Shown here piece by piece: positions 9,505-19,835 of a stretch of DNA of 64,000 bases; position 1 is the first letter of the stretch, and the number at the start of each line of letters is the position of its first letter. Source of the stretch: Rahnella variigena. Lineage in GTDB: Bacteria > Pseudomonadota > Gammaproteobacteria > Enterobacterales > Enterobacteriaceae. The stretch covers positions 4,692,374 through 4,756,373 of the forward strand of contig NZ_NSDJ01000001.1 in NCBI RefSeq assembly GCF_003610915.1, in the 5' to 3' direction. Made by a program: the position numbers and the translations under genes. The notes under the pieces were generated by a model. The model made no database searches and was not told where the DNA came from. It was given only the letters and a program-made list of their open reading frames with translations.

Positions 9505-10422
9505 TTACATGTTAAAAATATTCATCTTCTGCATGGTCTGGAAAACCATCATTGAGGCATTCAGGCTAAATTCGGCCATTTTTGACTGACTCACCAGCGT
9601 GATAAACGTGGAATAATCAGACCCGACAGTCTCTTGCAGGCTGCTTTCCACGTTGATTTGCTGAACCATTGACGTGGCGTTCAGGGCGTCAATTTGCTGA
9701 AGATTGGTCCCGACTTCTGCCTGAATCCGCCCTAAATTATCGATGCCTTTTTTGATGGACACGTTCACGCCATCCAGCGTCTTTTGCAGGGCTTCGCGTC
9801 CCGCGTCATCGGTAATCGGGGTATTGAGTGCAGCAATGGCGCTGTCGAGCTGGGCAAGCAGGTCGTCCGGCGTTCCGCTCATAAACACGTCACTGCCGGT
9901 GTGTCCGACCTGCATTTCCGTGCTGTCAGCCACAATCTGCGTCATGGCCGTATTGCCGCCAATGTAGGTGCCGTCTTTTTCGAACGGCGCGGTTCCGGTG
10001 TTATAACCGGCGAAAACGTAGCGGCCATTGCTGTTTTTGGCATTGCCCAGATCCAGCATGTTGTCGCGGATCCCCTGCAGTTCCGTCGCCACCGCCTGAC
10101 GGTCAGCATCAGACATCGTACCTTTGCCTGCCGCTACGATTTTTTCACTCAGGTTCTTGGTCAGAATATTACCCAGCGAGTTGAGGGTATTATCTTCAAA
10201 GTTCAGAGCGTCTTTCGCAAAACCACGGGCCGAATCAAACTGCTTCATATTCGCCAGAGAGTTCTGGTACATGATGGCCTGCGCCGCACCTGACGGGTCA
10301 TCAGAAGGGTTCAGCAACCGCTGACCTGCGGATAAACGCATACTGATACCGTTAGCGGTATTCATCGAACTGGAGAGGCTGTTGATATTGTTTTGAAACA
10401 TATACTGAGTGCTAAGGCGCAT
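9505..10422 (-). CDS. flgL: flagellar hook-filament junction protein FlgL
   Basis: HAP3, the junction between hook-associated FlgK and the flagellin filament. I chose the ATG at 10422 (305 residues, 'MRLSTQYMFQNNINSL'), since AAGGA lies 8 bases upstream and this matches the family start; the longer frame from 10464 adds 14 unlikely residues. The N-terminal flagellin-like helix and the C-terminal 'SLNASMMVFQTMQKMNIFNM' form the coiled-coil D0 domain. It follows flgK by 49 bases and should share its FliA promoter. Confidence 0.96.
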   Translation of the reverse strand: MRLSTQYMFQNNINSLSSSMNTANGISMRLSAGQRLLNPSDDPSGAAQAIMYQNSLANMKQFDSARGFAKDALNFEDNTLNSLGNILTKNLSEKIVAAGKGTMSDADRQAVATELQGIRDNMLDLGNAKNSNGRYVFAGYNTGTAPFEKDGTYIGGNTAMTQIVADSTEMQVGHTGSDVFMSGTPDDLLAQLDSAIAALNTPITDDAGREALQKTLDGVNVSIKKGIDNLGRIQAEVGTNLQQIDALNATSMVQQINVESSLQETVGSDYSTFITLVSQSKMAEFSLNASMMVFQTMQKMNIFNM

Positions 10423-10471
10423 CACAATCATCCTTAATAGCGTGCCACGCTGCCCGTGACACATTCACGGG

Positions 10472-12109
10472 TTAGCGGAGACTCAACAGAGTGTCAAAAA
10501 GTGTGTTCGCGGCCTGCAACACTTGTGCATTGGCCTGATAATACTGGGTGTACATCTGGATCTTGACCGACTCTTCCATCAGATCCACGCCGGAAACCGA
10601 CTGCTTTTCGAATTCGATAGCGGCGGTGGCTTTGGACGTTGTTTCGTTATCTGCCTTAAGCGCGGTCATGGAAGAACCGACGGAGCTGACCAGACTGGAA
10701 TAGGCTTCGGTGAGCGTGCCGTTGCCAATCAGCGTTTCGGTCTTGATCGCCAGCATATCCTTGATGTTTTCGTTATTGCTCTCTTCGCCGCTTTTACTCG
10801 ATGCTGCGATCTGGTCGCCTTTGGTAATAGCCACGCTGAGCTTTCCGGCCGCGCCCGCTGTCGGGTTCATCACGAAACTGTCACCCGGCTGAGGCGTTCC
10901 CTGCGGTTTGATGGACACCCCTTCAAACTCCAGTTCGCCGTTAGTGCCGACAGTCGGGTTGATGGTTCTGCCATCTGCCGTGGTCACTTCCCAGTCGGTA
11001 TCGTTCGGGCCTTTGAAGGTTAAGGTGTAATCCTCTGACTTCACTTTGCTGATATCGGAGAAGGACACGTCCAGCGAGCTGTCGCCGGTATTTCCACGGT
11101 TTGCCAGTGCGGTCGGGTCAGCAATATTGAAGATGTTACCGCCCGGATTGCCGTCGAGATCGAACCCTGCGGCATTGACCTCGTTGAAGCGGTTAGCCAT
11201 TTGCAAAGCCAGCTGGTTCAGCTGGTTACGGGCTTCGACCAGATCTTCATTGCGGAATTTAAATAATCCGCCCAGCTTGCCGCCGCTCATTTTGTCTTCA
11301 TCAAGCAGCATTTTGTTGCCTGAAGCATCGACGTAAGCCACAACCGTTTTGGAAGGATCTTCAGCGGAAACCGACGCTTCAAGCGCGTAAGAGCGGTTGC
11401 CGTTCACCAGCGGCATACCGTTGGACAGCGTCACGTCCACACGACCCGTGGTGGTGTTTTCGTTGACCTTGATGCCCACCTGCGTGCTCAGGCGTTCTAA
11501 CAATGCATCGCGCTGATCGAGCAGATCAGCCGGAAGATCGCCGGTGCGTCCGTGGATCTTGGCGATTTCGTCATTGAGTTTTGCGAGCTGTTTGGCATCG
11601 GCGTTGATGTCAGAAACACTCTGAGAAATTTGGGTGTTGGTGCTTTTTTCCAGCCCGTTGAGGGTATTGCTCTTGGTATTGAACTGGTAAGAAATCGCCT
11701 TGAACTGGGATAAAGCTCCCTGACGCGCAGCCTGACTGACCGGATCGGCGCTCATTTCCTCAAGCGATTTAAAGATGCTGTTCAGCGATGTGGAGATGTT
11801 GCTGGTGTCATCACCCAGCATATTATCAATCTGGGTCAGCTGCTGATAACGCCCGACCTGGCTTGATGATTCTGTGTACGCGCCGCGCAGCTGGTTATTC
11901 ACAAATCCGTTATAAGCGCGCTGAACGCCATTCACCTGAACCCCGTAACCGAAGTAGCCGGAACCGGTGGTTCTGCCGCCCGCTTCGCCCAGAATAATAC
12001 TCTGTCGGCTGTAGCCTGGCGTTAAGGCATTGTTCATATTGTTGCCCACGACATTCATCGCTGCCTGTGCTGAGCTGAGCCCGCTCTGAGCCAGATTAAA
12101 AAGATTCAT
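10472..12109 (-). CDS. flgK: flagellar hook-associated protein FlgK
   Basis: HAP1, the first hook-filament junction protein. The 545 residues match E. coli FlgK (547). The N-terminus carries the axial-protein motif 'AQSGLSSAQAAMNVVGNNMNNALTPGYSRQ', and the C-terminus 'VDLMEESVKIQMYTQYYQANAQVL' forms the paired D0 helix. A good FliA promoter lies about 85 bases upstream, between flgJ and flgK, consistent with flgKL being a late operon. Confidence 0.97.
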   Translation of the reverse strand: MNLFNLAQSGLSSAQAAMNVVGNNMNNALTPGYSRQSIILGEAGGRTTGSGYFGYGVQVNGVQRAYNGFVNNQLRGAYTESSSQVGRYQQLTQIDNMLGDDTSNISTSLNSIFKSLEEMSADPVSQAARQGALSQFKAISYQFNTKSNTLNGLEKSTNTQISQSVSDINADAKQLAKLNDEIAKIHGRTGDLPADLLDQRDALLERLSTQVGIKVNENTTTGRVDVTLSNGMPLVNGNRSYALEASVSAEDPSKTVVAYVDASGNKMLLDEDKMSGGKLGGLFKFRNEDLVEARNQLNQLALQMANRFNEVNAAGFDLDGNPGGNIFNIADPTALANRGNTGDSSLDVSFSDISKVKSEDYTLTFKGPNDTDWEVTTADGRTINPTVGTNGELEFEGVSIKPQGTPQPGDSFVMNPTAGAAGKLSVAITKGDQIAASSKSGEESNNENIKDMLAIKTETLIGNGTLTEAYSSLVSSVGSSMTALKADNETTSKATAAIEFEKQSVSGVDLMEESVKIQMYTQYYQANAQVLQAANTLFDTLLSLR

Positions 12110-12193
12110 AAATCACCAACATTGTGTTCTTGGCTAAAGTTGTTAGCGCCTTTGTCCAGAATTATTCTCTAGGAAAATTCGCACCTGTTTAAT

Positions 12194-12220
12194 CTATCGG
12201 TACTTCGAAAATAAACTAAA
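12194..12220 (-). promoter_or_regulatory. FliA (sigma-28) promoter for flgKL
   Basis: On the minus strand TTTAGTTT (12220-12213) and ACCGATAG (12201-12194) are separated by exactly 11 bases, closely matching the sigma-28 consensus TAAAGTTT-N11-GCCGATAA. It lies in the 121-base gap before flgK, where enterobacteria have the class 3 flgKL promoter. Confidence 0.8.
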
Positions 12221-12230
12221 ACGCCGAAAG

Positions 12231-13178
12231 CTAAAAAATTGAAGAAAGATCGGTTTTATAGGCATTCACGCCCTGACTGATATTTCCTTTCACCTGATTA
12301 ATGATGTTGATCAATTTTTTCGCATACGCCGGATCGGTGGCATATCCGCCTGACTGCAGGGCGTGCGCCGCCCTTTCCGGTGAGCCGGAACGCGCAACAT
12401 TTTGATAACGTGGATTATTCGTCAGAAGAGACGTGTAATCGGCCAGCGCTTCAGAATAAGACGGATATACGCGAAATGCGGCTTTGACCTTTTGCGCCGT
12501 GCCGTTGACAAACTCGGTGGTGGTTATTTCTGTCGATTCACCTTTCCAGTCCGGCGTGGCTTTTATTCCGAATAAGTTATGACTTGGTTTACCATTTGTT
12601 GTGGTAATTTCTTTATTTCCCCAGCCTGACTCCAGCGCCGCCTGGGCAATAATCAGCTGATGCGGAATACCACTTTTCTTTGCCGCCGCTATTGCGGGTT
12701 CAAGCATCCGGGAAATAAAGTGGCTGTTTTTCTCTGTTCCCCGGGAATATTGCGCCGCGCTCAGGCTTTCAGATGTCATCTGCTCAGACCGGCTCAGCGG
12801 GACGCGGGACGCATACCCGCCGCCGTTGAGCACATAAGGTGCCGGAGCAACACCGGGTGTATTCGTCACCGGCGTCACTTCTCCCCCCATTTGTCTGACC
12901 ATCAGGTCGGCAAACCCCATTTTGCTTTGCGAGGCAATGTCCTGAGAGATCTGCTGGTCATACATGGAGGTGAACATGTCCGACTGCTGGCTGTTCAGCA
13001 GGCCATCCTTAAAAGAGGCGTCGCGCATACTTTTAAGCATCATCTGGATAAACATGCCTTCCATCTGCTTAGCCGCCGCTTTGATCCCTTCTTGCGAATT
13101 ACTTTTAACTTCGCGCTTCAGGGCATCAAGGCCGCGGACATCAAACGCCGCCCCGGAAGTCAGCGGTGAGCTGCTCAT
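12231..13178 (-). CDS. flgJ: flagellar rod assembly protein / peptidoglycan hydrolase FlgJ
   Basis: Rod-capping protein with a C-terminal glucosaminidase-type (GH73) domain that opens the murein for the rod. I use the ATG at 13178, which overlaps the flgI stop by one base (TGATG) and gives 315 residues (E. coli 313); a frame extended to 13208 runs into flgI. The N-terminal domain has 'QMEGMFIQMMLKSMRDASFKDGLL', and the enzyme domain has 'LIIAQAALESGWGNKEI' with the likely catalytic glutamate. It is last in the flgB-J operon. Confidence 0.96.
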   Translation of the reverse strand: MSSSPLTSGAAFDVRGLDALKREVKSNSQEGIKAAAKQMEGMFIQMMLKSMRDASFKDGLLNSQQSDMFTSMYDQQISQDIASQSKMGFADLMVRQMGGEVTPVTNTPGVAPAPYVLNGGGYASRVPLSRSEQMTSESLSAAQYSRGTEKNSHFISRMLEPAIAAAKKSGIPHQLIIAQAALESGWGNKEITTTNGKPSHNLFGIKATPDWKGESTEITTTEFVNGTAQKVKAAFRVYPSYSEALADYTSLLTNNPRYQNVARSGSPERAAHALQSGGYATDPAYAKKLINIINQVKGNISQGVNAYKTDLSSIF

Positions 13179-14296
13179 CAGTTGGTCTCCAGTTTGGCAC
13201 GCAGACAACCGGCACTTTTCATCGACTGCAAAATCGACATCAGATCGTTAGGCGTCGCGCCCAGGCTGTTCAGCGCACGGACCACGTTATTGAGATCAGC
13301 ACTGGTGTTCACCCGTTGCAGCGAACCATTTTGCTCACGTACGGAGATCTGCGTATTCGGTGTCACCACCGTCTGACCGCCGCCGAAAGGTGTATCCGGC
13401 TGACTGACCTGATTGGTGCGCGAGACTTCGACAGTCAGATCACCCTGCGCCACCGCACAAGCGTCCAGCGTCACATGGCGGTTCATCACCACCGAACCGG
13501 TGCGGGAGTTGACGATCACTTTGGCATCCATAATGCCGATACGGATCGGGATGTTCTGCACATCGGCCAGGAAGCGCACTTTGGCGGCACTGCCGGACGG
13601 GGCAAACAACTTCACGGTGCGCGAGTCTTCCGCGACGGCGGTTGAACCCCCGAAACGGCGGTTAATCTCATCACTGATCTGCTGGGCGACGGTGAAATCA
13701 TCATCATTAAGTTGCAGGCGCAGCGTATTTTCCTGAGCAAAACTGGCCGGCACTTCACGTTCTACCGTGGCGCCGCCGCTGATGCGCGCGCCGTTAAGCT
13801 GATTGGTCTGCACACGGCTGCCCCCGCTTTGCGCCCCCGCACCGGAGACCAGTAAATTCCCCTGCGCCAGCGCATAAATTTGGTTATCTACACCCTTGAG
13901 TGGCGTCATTAATAATGTGCCGCCACGCAGGCTTTTCGCGTTACCCAGCGAAGACACCACCACATCGATTTTCTCGCCCGGACGTGCGAAAGGAGGCAAA
14001 TCAGTGGTCACCATCACAGCCGCCACATTTTTCAGCTGCATGTTGGTACCTGCGGGCACGGTGATCCCCAGCTGGGACAACATATTGCTCAGGCTTTGGG
14101 TGGTGAAAGGCGTTTGCATGGTCTGGTCGCCGGTGCCGTCAAGGCCGACCACCAGCCCGTAACCCATCAGGGAATTGCTGCGAATACCCTGAATCGACGT
14201 TAAATCGCGAATACGCTCTGCCTGTACATTCTGCGGCATGATGAAAATCAGGCCACAGAACAGTGTCAGGCACAGCGAGAGAAATGAAGTTTTCAT
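13178..14296 (-). CDS. flgI: flagellar P-ring protein FlgI
   Basis: Periplasmic P-ring subunit that acts as a bushing for the rod. The 372 residues begin with a clear Sec signal ([20 protein letters not shown], cleavage likely after VQA at about residue 26). The mature protein starts '[20 protein letters not shown]', the family signature. It is 19 bases downstream of flgH and overlaps flgJ by one base. Confidence 0.97.
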   Translation of the reverse strand: MKTSFLSLCLTLFCGLIFIMPQNVQAERIRDLTSIQGIRSNSLMGYGLVVGLDGTGDQTMQTPFTTQSLSNMLSQLGITVPAGTNMQLKNVAAVMVTTDLPPFARPGEKIDVVVSSLGNAKSLRGGTLLMTPLKGVDNQIYALAQGNLLVSGAGAQSGGSRVQTNQLNGARISGGATVEREVPASFAQENTLRLQLNDDDFTVAQQISDEINRRFGGSTAVAEDSRTVKLFAPSGSAAKVRFLADVQNIPIRIGIMDAKVIVNSRTGSVVMNRHVTLDACAVAQGDLTVEVSRTNQVSQPDTPFGGGQTVVTPNTQISVREQNGSLQRVNTSADLNNVVRALNSLGATPNDLMSILQSMKSAGCLRAKLETN

Positions 14297-14315
14297 AACT
14301 GTCGTCTGTTAACCA

Positions 14316-15065
14316 TTAATAAGGGGATAAATTCAGGAACAGACGCTGCAACCAGCCCATCTGTTGCGCTTCGTTGATGTAGCCGTTACCGACATATTCG
14401 ATGCGGGCGTCCGCCACCTGAGTGGAGATAACCGTGTTACTGCTGCTGATGGTTCGCGGGTTAACCACACCGGAGAAACGGATGAACTCCGTTCCCTGAT
14501 TGATGGCGATTTGCTTCTCGCCCACGACTTTCAGGTTGCCGTTTTCCAGCAGTTGCTGAACGGTGACGGTGATCGTGCCGCTGAAGGTGTTTTTCGCCGC
14601 AGCGCCGCCTTTGCCGGAGAAATCATTTTTGCCACTGATCGAGGTCGCTGCGCGGTCACCGCCCAGTAAACCGGCCAGCATACTGGGCACAGCATCAACA
14701 GAAAGGTCGGTGGATCCGCCACGGTTGGCATTGGCCGAAGAACTTTTGCTGGCGCTGACATTTTCCTGCAGCACAATGGTCAGCGTGTCGCCCACGTTGC
14801 GGGGTCTGCGGTCTTCAAACATCGGCTGATAGCCGTAGCTCATCGCCTGCCCGGTTTGAAATACAGACCCGTTAGCGGTAGTGGTGGCTGCCGCCGCCGG
14901 ACTGGCGGTCGTGACGCCATCGACTAAAGGTTTGTGAGGAAGATAAGCGCATCCCGTCAGAAGCAACGTCAGCGCACCGGCCACGATCAGCTGGCTGGCG
15001 GCACGTGTGCGGTTCGGCAACAGGACGGGATACAGAGAAGAAAGCTGGTTTTTCATTTCATCCAC
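14316..15065 (-). CDS. flgH: flagellar L-ring lipoprotein FlgH
   Basis: Outer-membrane L-ring lipoprotein. A lipobox (LLTGC, cysteine near residue 39) ends a longish signal region. The mature domain has '[23 protein letters not shown]' and '[26 protein letters not shown]', typical of FlgH. At 249 residues it is longer than E. coli FlgH (232) because of the N-terminal extension before the hydrophobic segment; the ATG three codons in (15056) is equally possible. A 151-base spacer with tandem repeats separates it from flgG. Confidence 0.95.
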   Translation of the reverse strand: MDEMKNQLSSLYPVLLPNRTRAASQLIVAGALTLLLTGCAYLPHKPLVDGVTTASPAAAATTTANGSVFQTGQAMSYGYQPMFEDRRPRNVGDTLTIVLQENVSASKSSSANANRGGSTDLSVDAVPSMLAGLLGGDRAATSISGKNDFSGKGGAAAKNTFSGTITVTVQQLLENGNLKVVGEKQIAINQGTEFIRFSGVVNPRTISSSNTVISTQVADARIEYVGNGYINEAQQMGWLQRLFLNLSPY

Positions 15066-15146
15066 TACAGGCTTAAGCAGCCATAAAGCGGCCCCCGTCT
15101 GCAGGACAGAGGCCGGGCGTATGGGTGCTTTGAGGCTTCTAAATAC

Positions 15147-15214
15147 GATTAAGGTTTAAAAACGATTCAGGCTTAAACAGGAGTCAGGTTTAAACAGGAT
15201 TCAGGTTTAAACAG
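15147..15214. repeat. 17-bp tandem repeat, four copies, between flgG and flgH
   Basis: Four head-to-tail 17-base units (15147, 15164, 15181, 15198) with consensus GATTCAGGTTTAAACAG. Units 2-4 differ by one or two bases and unit 1 is more diverged. The array starts 3 bases past the flgG stop on the minus strand, within an operon. An imperfect GC-rich stem with a bulge (about 15089-15116) lies between it and flgH. Confidence 0.85.
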
Positions 15215-15216
15215 AT

Positions 15217-15999
15217 TTAAAGTTGTGTGAGGCGTTGCAACATCTGGTCGGACGTTGAAACGGCTTTACTGTTAATTTCGTAGGCTCGCTGAGTCTGGAT
15301 CATGTTGACCAGCTCTTCCGCCACGTTAACGTTTGAGGTTTCGACATAGCCCTGTTTCAGGGTGCCGCCCCCGTTCAGACCGGGCGTTGTTTCATTCGGC
15401 GCGCCGGAAGCCTGGGTTTCGCGGTAAAGGTTTTCACCGATACTTTCCAGACCGGAATCATTGATGAACGTGCTTAACGTCAGCTGCCCGACCTGTTGCG
15501 GCGCAGTCTGTCCCGGTACGGTGACGCTCACGATGCCGTCCTTGCCGACGGTCAGGGTGTCAGCATCTTGCGGAATGGTGATCGCAGGCTGAACCTGATA
15601 CCCGCTGGCGGTGACCAGCTGACCGTTCTGATCAAACTGGAATGACCCGTCGCGGCTGTAACCGGTGGTGCCATCGGGCAACAGCACCTGGAAGAACCCG
15701 TGACCTTCGATCGCCACATCCTTACTGTTATTGGTTTGCGTCAGGCTACCCTGGCTGTGAATACGCTCGGTCGCCACGGGACGAACACCGGTACCTAACT
15801 GCAAACCGGAAGGAATGGTGGTCTGCTCGGAAGACTGAGCACCGGGCTGGCGCAGGGTCTGATAAAGCAAATCTTCAAACACCGCACGCTGGCGTTTGAA
15901 ACCGTTGGTGCTCACGTTTGCCAGGTTATTGGAGATGACATCCATGTTGGTCTGTTGTGCTTCAAGACCTGTTTTGGCAATCCATAAAGAACGGATCAT
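15217..15999 (-). CDS. flgG: flagellar distal rod protein FlgG
   Basis: Distal rod subunit. The 260 residues are exactly the E. coli length. The start '[47 protein letters not shown]' carries the axial rod/hook motif, and the end '[25 protein letters not shown]' is typical. It lies 13 bases after flgF. Confidence 0.98.
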   Translation of the reverse strand: MIRSLWIAKTGLEAQQTNMDVISNNLANVSTNGFKRQRAVFEDLLYQTLRQPGAQSSEQTTIPSGLQLGTGVRPVATERIHSQGSLTQTNNSKDVAIEGHGFFQVLLPDGTTGYSRDGSFQFDQNGQLVTASGYQVQPAITIPQDADTLTVGKDGIVSVTVPGQTAPQQVGQLTLSTFINDSGLESIGENLYRETQASGAPNETTPGLNGGGTLKQGYVETSNVNVAEELVNMIQTQRAYEINSKAVSTSDQMLQRLTQL

Positions 16000-16012
16000 G
16001 CTGAATTTCCTC

Positions 16013-16768
16013 TTAGCCCATGCTCAGTAGCTGGTTAGCTTTCTTTTCATTGTCATCCACTGCACTGATGACTTTCATGTTCATATCAAAGCCGCGCGCG
16101 GTCGCAATCATGTCCACCATCGATTTGGCGGGATTGACGTTGCTGCTTTCCAGCGCGCCCGGGATCAGCTGTAAATCAGGATCCGCAGGGAGCTGAGCCA
16201 GCCCGGCGTTTGGCGATTGTGGAGAGATATGGAACAACCCGTCATCGCCGTGCGTCAGATCCTGAAGGGGTGAATTCACCATCTTCAGCCTGCCCACCTG
16301 CGCCAGCGCGGTCGGTTCATCACCGGCACCGAGTGCGGTGATCGTCCCGTCCGGCGCAATGGTCAGCTCAGACTGCGGTGGCACGTTAATCTGGCCACCG
16401 TCGCCGAGAACCGGCATTCCTCTGATGCTCAGCAGACCTTCGCTGTCGACGGCAATATTGCCCGCGCGGGTGTAAGCCTCAGTGCCGTCCGGCAAGGCGA
16501 CCGCCAGCCAGCCATTTTGTGGCAGGGCAACGTCGAGATTGCGTCCGGTCTGGTTGATGGCGCCCATCGAATCGTCGTGGTAAGGCGTGGATTCCGTCAC
16601 CAGCGTACGGGTGGCGACGGACGGACCATTTACCGGCACGGCGCGGAAAGCCGCGAGCTGTGCCCGAAATCCGGTCGTGGTGGCATTCGCCAGGTTATTT
16701 GACGTGACGGCCTGACGGTTGAGGGCGGCATTTGCCGCGCCCATGGCGGTATATATTGCGCGATCCAT
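16013..16768 (-). CDS. flgF: flagellar proximal rod protein FlgF
   Basis: Proximal rod subunit. The 251 residues match the family. It begins '[34 protein letters not shown]' and ends with the rod C-terminal helix '[24 protein letters not shown]'. It lies 11 bases after flgE in the basal-body operon. Confidence 0.97.
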   Translation of the reverse strand: MDRAIYTAMGAANAALNRQAVTSNNLANATTTGFRAQLAAFRAVPVNGPSVATRTLVTESTPYHDDSMGAINQTGRNLDVALPQNGWLAVALPDGTEAYTRAGNIAVDSEGLLSIRGMPVLGDGGQINVPPQSELTIAPDGTITALGAGDEPTALAQVGRLKMVNSPLQDLTHGDDGLFHISPQSPNAGLAQLPADPDLQLIPGALESSNVNPAKSMVDMIATARGFDMNMKVISAVDDNEKKANQLLSMG

Positions 16769-16779
16769 AGCAGCAGCCT

Positions 16780-18006
16780 TTAGCCCAGATTAGCCAGGAT
16801 CTGAAGGAGTTCAGACTGGGTTTTGATGGTCTGCGAGTTGGACTGATAGTTGCGCTGATAGACGATCATGTTGACCATCTCTTTGCTCAGATCCACGTTG
16901 GAAGACTCAAGGCGGTTACCCAGCAGGTTACCCAGATTCCCGGTACCGGCCACGCCGGTAGAAGGCTGACCGGATTCCGGCGTTTCTGCCCAGGTGTTGT
17001 CACCTTTGGACGTCAGACCGCCCGGGTTGGTGAAGTTTGACAGCACCACCTGACCGATCAGCTGTGACTGACCGTTGCTGTAGCTTGCAATCACCTGACC
17101 GTTATCACCGACCATATAGCCGTTCATCATACCCGGCGCGTAACCGGTGGTGGTCGGGCTGCCCATGTCCGTATCCGACGCCTGCTGGGTCATTCCGTCC
17201 ATATCCAGATCGAAATTCAGCGGTGCGCCGCCGTTATAACCGGCACCCTGAATGCTTAATTTCGCCGGGTTGGTGGTCAGCTGACCTGCGGTATCGAAAG
17301 ATAAACCGAGTTCCTGATAGACCGGCTCACCCTGATCATTCAGATTTGGCGAGGTGGTATCACTGGAATAGGCTTTCCATTCGTTGTCACCGGTTTTGAC
17401 GTAATACACGTTAATGGTGTGCTTGTTACCGAGGCTGTCGTAGGCATCCAGCTGAGTGACGGAGTTGTAGCTTTTATTATCCGCAGGGTCGAACGGGTTA
17501 GCGGTCTGATCGATGACCTTGCTGCCCGAATCCAGGTTGCCTTTCAGGGTACCGGCGTCAGAAGCGCGCGCGGGCATCTGACCATTTGGGATCTGAATCG
17601 GGCCGACAGCCGCACCCGGCTGAATGGCTGGCGGGTTTCCGGTGGCCTGATAACCGGTCAGGAACATGCCCTGGTTGTTGACGATATAACCGTTTTCGTC
17701 CTGTTTGAACTGTCCGTTACGGCTGTAGAAAATGCTGCCGGATTCACTGGCCAGACGGAAGAAACCGTTGCCCTGGATACCCATATCCAGATCACTGTTG
17801 CCCATCCCGAGTACGCCATCGCTGAAGTTCTGGTTTACTGAGGAAACCTGTACACCCATACCGATTTGAGAACCGGCAAAGACATCAGCAAACGCAATGG
17901 AGCCGGATTTGAAGCCCACTGTCTGGGAGTTCGCAATGTTATTACCGACCACATCGAGGGCCTGAGAAGCTGCGGTTAATCCGCTGAGACCTTGTGAAAA
18001 ACTCAT
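16780..18006 (-). CDS. flgE: flagellar hook protein FlgE
   Basis: Hook subunit. The 408 residues (E. coli 402) start 'MSFSQGLSGLTAASQALDVVGNNIANSQTVGFK' and end 'SSNVDLSKEMVNMIVYQRNYQSNSQTIKTQSELLQILANL', the paired D0 helices; the central part is the variable outer domain. It is 44 bases downstream of flgD, whose product caps hook assembly. Confidence 0.98.
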   Translation of the reverse strand: MSFSQGLSGLTAASQALDVVGNNIANSQTVGFKSGSIAFADVFAGSQIGMGVQVSSVNQNFSDGVLGMGNSDLDMGIQGNGFFRLASESGSIFYSRNGQFKQDENGYIVNNQGMFLTGYQATGNPPAIQPGAAVGPIQIPNGQMPARASDAGTLKGNLDSGSKVIDQTANPFDPADNKSYNSVTQLDAYDSLGNKHTINVYYVKTGDNEWKAYSSDTTSPNLNDQGEPVYQELGLSFDTAGQLTTNPAKLSIQGAGYNGGAPLNFDLDMDGMTQQASDTDMGSPTTTGYAPGMMNGYMVGDNGQVIASYSNGQSQLIGQVVLSNFTNPGGLTSKGDNTWAETPESGQPSTGVAGTGNLGNLLGNRLESSNVDLSKEMVNMIVYQRNYQSNSQTIKTQSELLQILANLG

Positions 18007-18050
18007 TGTTATTCTTCCTGAACACTAATAAATGAAATATGAAGACCTGA

Positions 18051-18725
18051 TCACTCAATCAAATACACTTTGCCAATCGGCGCGGTTCCGTCCAGCCCCA
18101 GCTGGAGCTGAGCGCCGCCATTGGTGAAGGACACACTTTCAACGGTGCCTTTTTTCAGTGACGTGACTTTTGGCACACTGCCGTTTTCGTTGGAGGCGGT
18201 GAAAGTCACCTTAAAGATGCTGGTCTCATCAACGGTCGGATCGGAGGGCTTAAAGTTATCCAGATCGTCCAGTGAATACTTATTGGGACCGGCTTTTGCC
18301 CCTTTCACATCCGCGGTATAGGCGTTGCCCTGCTCATCCGTCAGGGTGACGGTCACCTTGTCGGCATCCGAATCGAGGCTGAAGCCGAAATCTTTATTCC
18401 CGCCTTCTTTGTTGGAAACGGTCGAATCGCCTTCGATATACACGGTGCGTCCGACCCATTGCGCGGCGTTCATCTGTTGCATGCTGTTGACGATCAGACC
18501 CACGTCACCCAGGGTGCTGTTAAGCTTCTCGACGCCCGCGGCGGTGTTAAATTGCGCCAGCTGAGAGGTCAGCTGGTTGTTATCCATCGGATTAGTGGGA
18601 TCCTGGTTCTGCATCTGCGCAACCAGAAGTTCCATGAAACTCTGCGACAGGTCAGCCGCGCTGCTGCCCGTGCCTGTCGACGTCGGGGAAGATGAACCAT
18701 TATTCATTACCGGTGAAACAGCCAT
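18051..18725 (-). CDS. flgD: flagellar hook capping protein FlgD
   Basis: Hook cap scaffold needed for FlgE polymerisation. The 224 residues (E. coli 231) carry the FlgD N-terminal signature 'FMELLVAQMQNQDPTNPMDN' followed by 'QLTSQLAQFNTAAGVEKLN', then Ig/tudor-like C-terminal domains. It lies 11 bases after flgC. Confidence 0.97.
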   Translation of the reverse strand: MAVSPVMNNGSSSPTSTGTGSSAADLSQSFMELLVAQMQNQDPTNPMDNNQLTSQLAQFNTAAGVEKLNSTLGDVGLIVNSMQQMNAAQWVGRTVYIEGDSTVSNKEGGNKDFGFSLDSDADKVTVTLTDEQGNAYTADVKGAKAGPNKYSLDDLDNFKPSDPTVDETSIFKVTFTASNENGSVPKVTSLKKGTVESVSFTNGGAQLQLGLDGTAPIGKVYLIE

Positions 18726-18736
18726 GGCGTTGTCCC

Positions 18737-19141
18737 TTATTGGCCCAGCGTTAATGTTTTCAACATCATCGATTTGGCCGTGTTCATCACTTCAACGTTG
18801 GCCTGATAACTGCGGGAGGCAGAAATCGTGTTCACCATTTCATTAACCACATTCACATTGGGCATGCGGACATAACCCTTAGCATCCGCCAGCGGATTTG
18901 ACGGCTCATACACCAGACGATCCGGCTCATTACTTTCCACCACATCGCTGACGCGAACGCCGCCAATTTCCTGACCCGGCGCACTGTTCACCTGAAATAC
19001 CACCTGACGGGCGCGGTAAGGCTGACCATCCGGCCCGACGACGCTGTCGGCGTTGGCCATATTGCTGGCGCTGACGTTCAGACGTTTAGACTGGGCCGCC
19101 ATAGCGGAACCTGAAATATCAAAAATACTCATCGTAGACAT
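18737..19141 (-). CDS. flgC: flagellar proximal rod protein FlgC
   Basis: Rod subunit of 134 residues, the same length as in E. coli. The start '[31 protein letters not shown]' (three codons into the frame, after MST) and the end '[37 protein letters not shown]' are diagnostic. It is 8 bases downstream of flgB. Confidence 0.97.
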   Translation of the reverse strand: MSTMSIFDISGSAMAAQSKRLNVSASNMANADSVVGPDGQPYRARQVVFQVNSAPGQEIGGVRVSDVVESNEPDRLVYEPSNPLADAKGYVRMPNVNVVNEMVNTISASRSYQANVEVMNTAKSMMLKTLTLGQ

Positions 19142-19149
19142 GACAATAA

Positions 19150-19563
19150 TTAACCCTGGCCAATGACACTCATCATGCCTTTAATTTGCCCACCCAAAAC
19201 GGTCAGGCTGGTCTGATATTTCATGTTGTTATCAGCAAAACTGATACGCTCACGATCCATATCAACAGTATTTCCATCAGCACTTGGCTGATCGGGAATA
19301 CGATAAAGCAGCTGTCCGTTATCTATTGCTGGTGCCACAGCGGGAATATGCGATCCTGACGTTAATGACAAGGTCAGAGGACCCTGTGCCGGCGTATTTC
19401 TTTCCACCGCACTTTTTAACTGTTCAGAGAAATCAATATCCCGGGCTAAATATCCCGGCGTATCGGCATTAGCAATGTTAGAAGCCAATATATTCTGACG
19501 TTGAGTCAGTAAGCCCAGCGCTTCCTGCTGGAAACGTAGCGCATTATCGAGTTTATCAAGCAT
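19150..19563 (-). CDS. flgB: flagellar proximal rod protein FlgB
   Basis: Proximal rod subunit and first gene of the flgBCDEFGHIJ class 2 operon. The 137 residues (E. coli 138) show '[24 protein letters not shown]' at the N-terminus and '[23 protein letters not shown]' at the C-terminus. It is divergent from flgA, and the shared intergenic region should carry the FlhDC-activated promoters. Confidence 0.97.
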   Translation of the reverse strand: MLDKLDNALRFQQEALGLLTQRQNILASNIANADTPGYLARDIDFSEQLKSAVERNTPAQGPLTLSLTSGSHIPAVAPAIDNGQLLYRIPDQPSADGNTVDMDRERISFADNNMKYQTSLTVLGGQIKGMMSVIGQG

Positions 19564-19835
19564 GAAGAAACAACCCTCTGCCTTATGAAAATTAACTCAT
19601 ACATTCTATTGGCGAATGATTCAATTTTATACTGTGATGATATGACAAAAATAAGCGCATTTAGCGGGATGGATTTTTCGTGCTTATTTTCACAAAGCAA
19701 TCCATTAAATTGGCATCACAAATTCGCGCATTTAACACGTTAATAAACGCAATTTCTGGCTTATACTTTGAGCCGTCAAAAGTTGTTGGAAAAGGGATCC
19801 GCCCTGCGTTATATAATATAAGGTCAGTACACATC
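19564..19835. promoter_or_regulatory. divergent flgB / flgA promoter region
   Basis: This 272-base AT-rich gap separates the divergent flgB and flgA operons, where enterobacteria place FlhD4C2-activated class 2 promoters. A TATAAT hexamer at 19812-19817 upstream of flgA has no good -35 at normal spacing, as expected of an activator-dependent promoter. A TATAAA-type element near 19625-19631 could serve flgB. I could not delimit the FlhDC boxes by eye. Confidence 0.5.
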
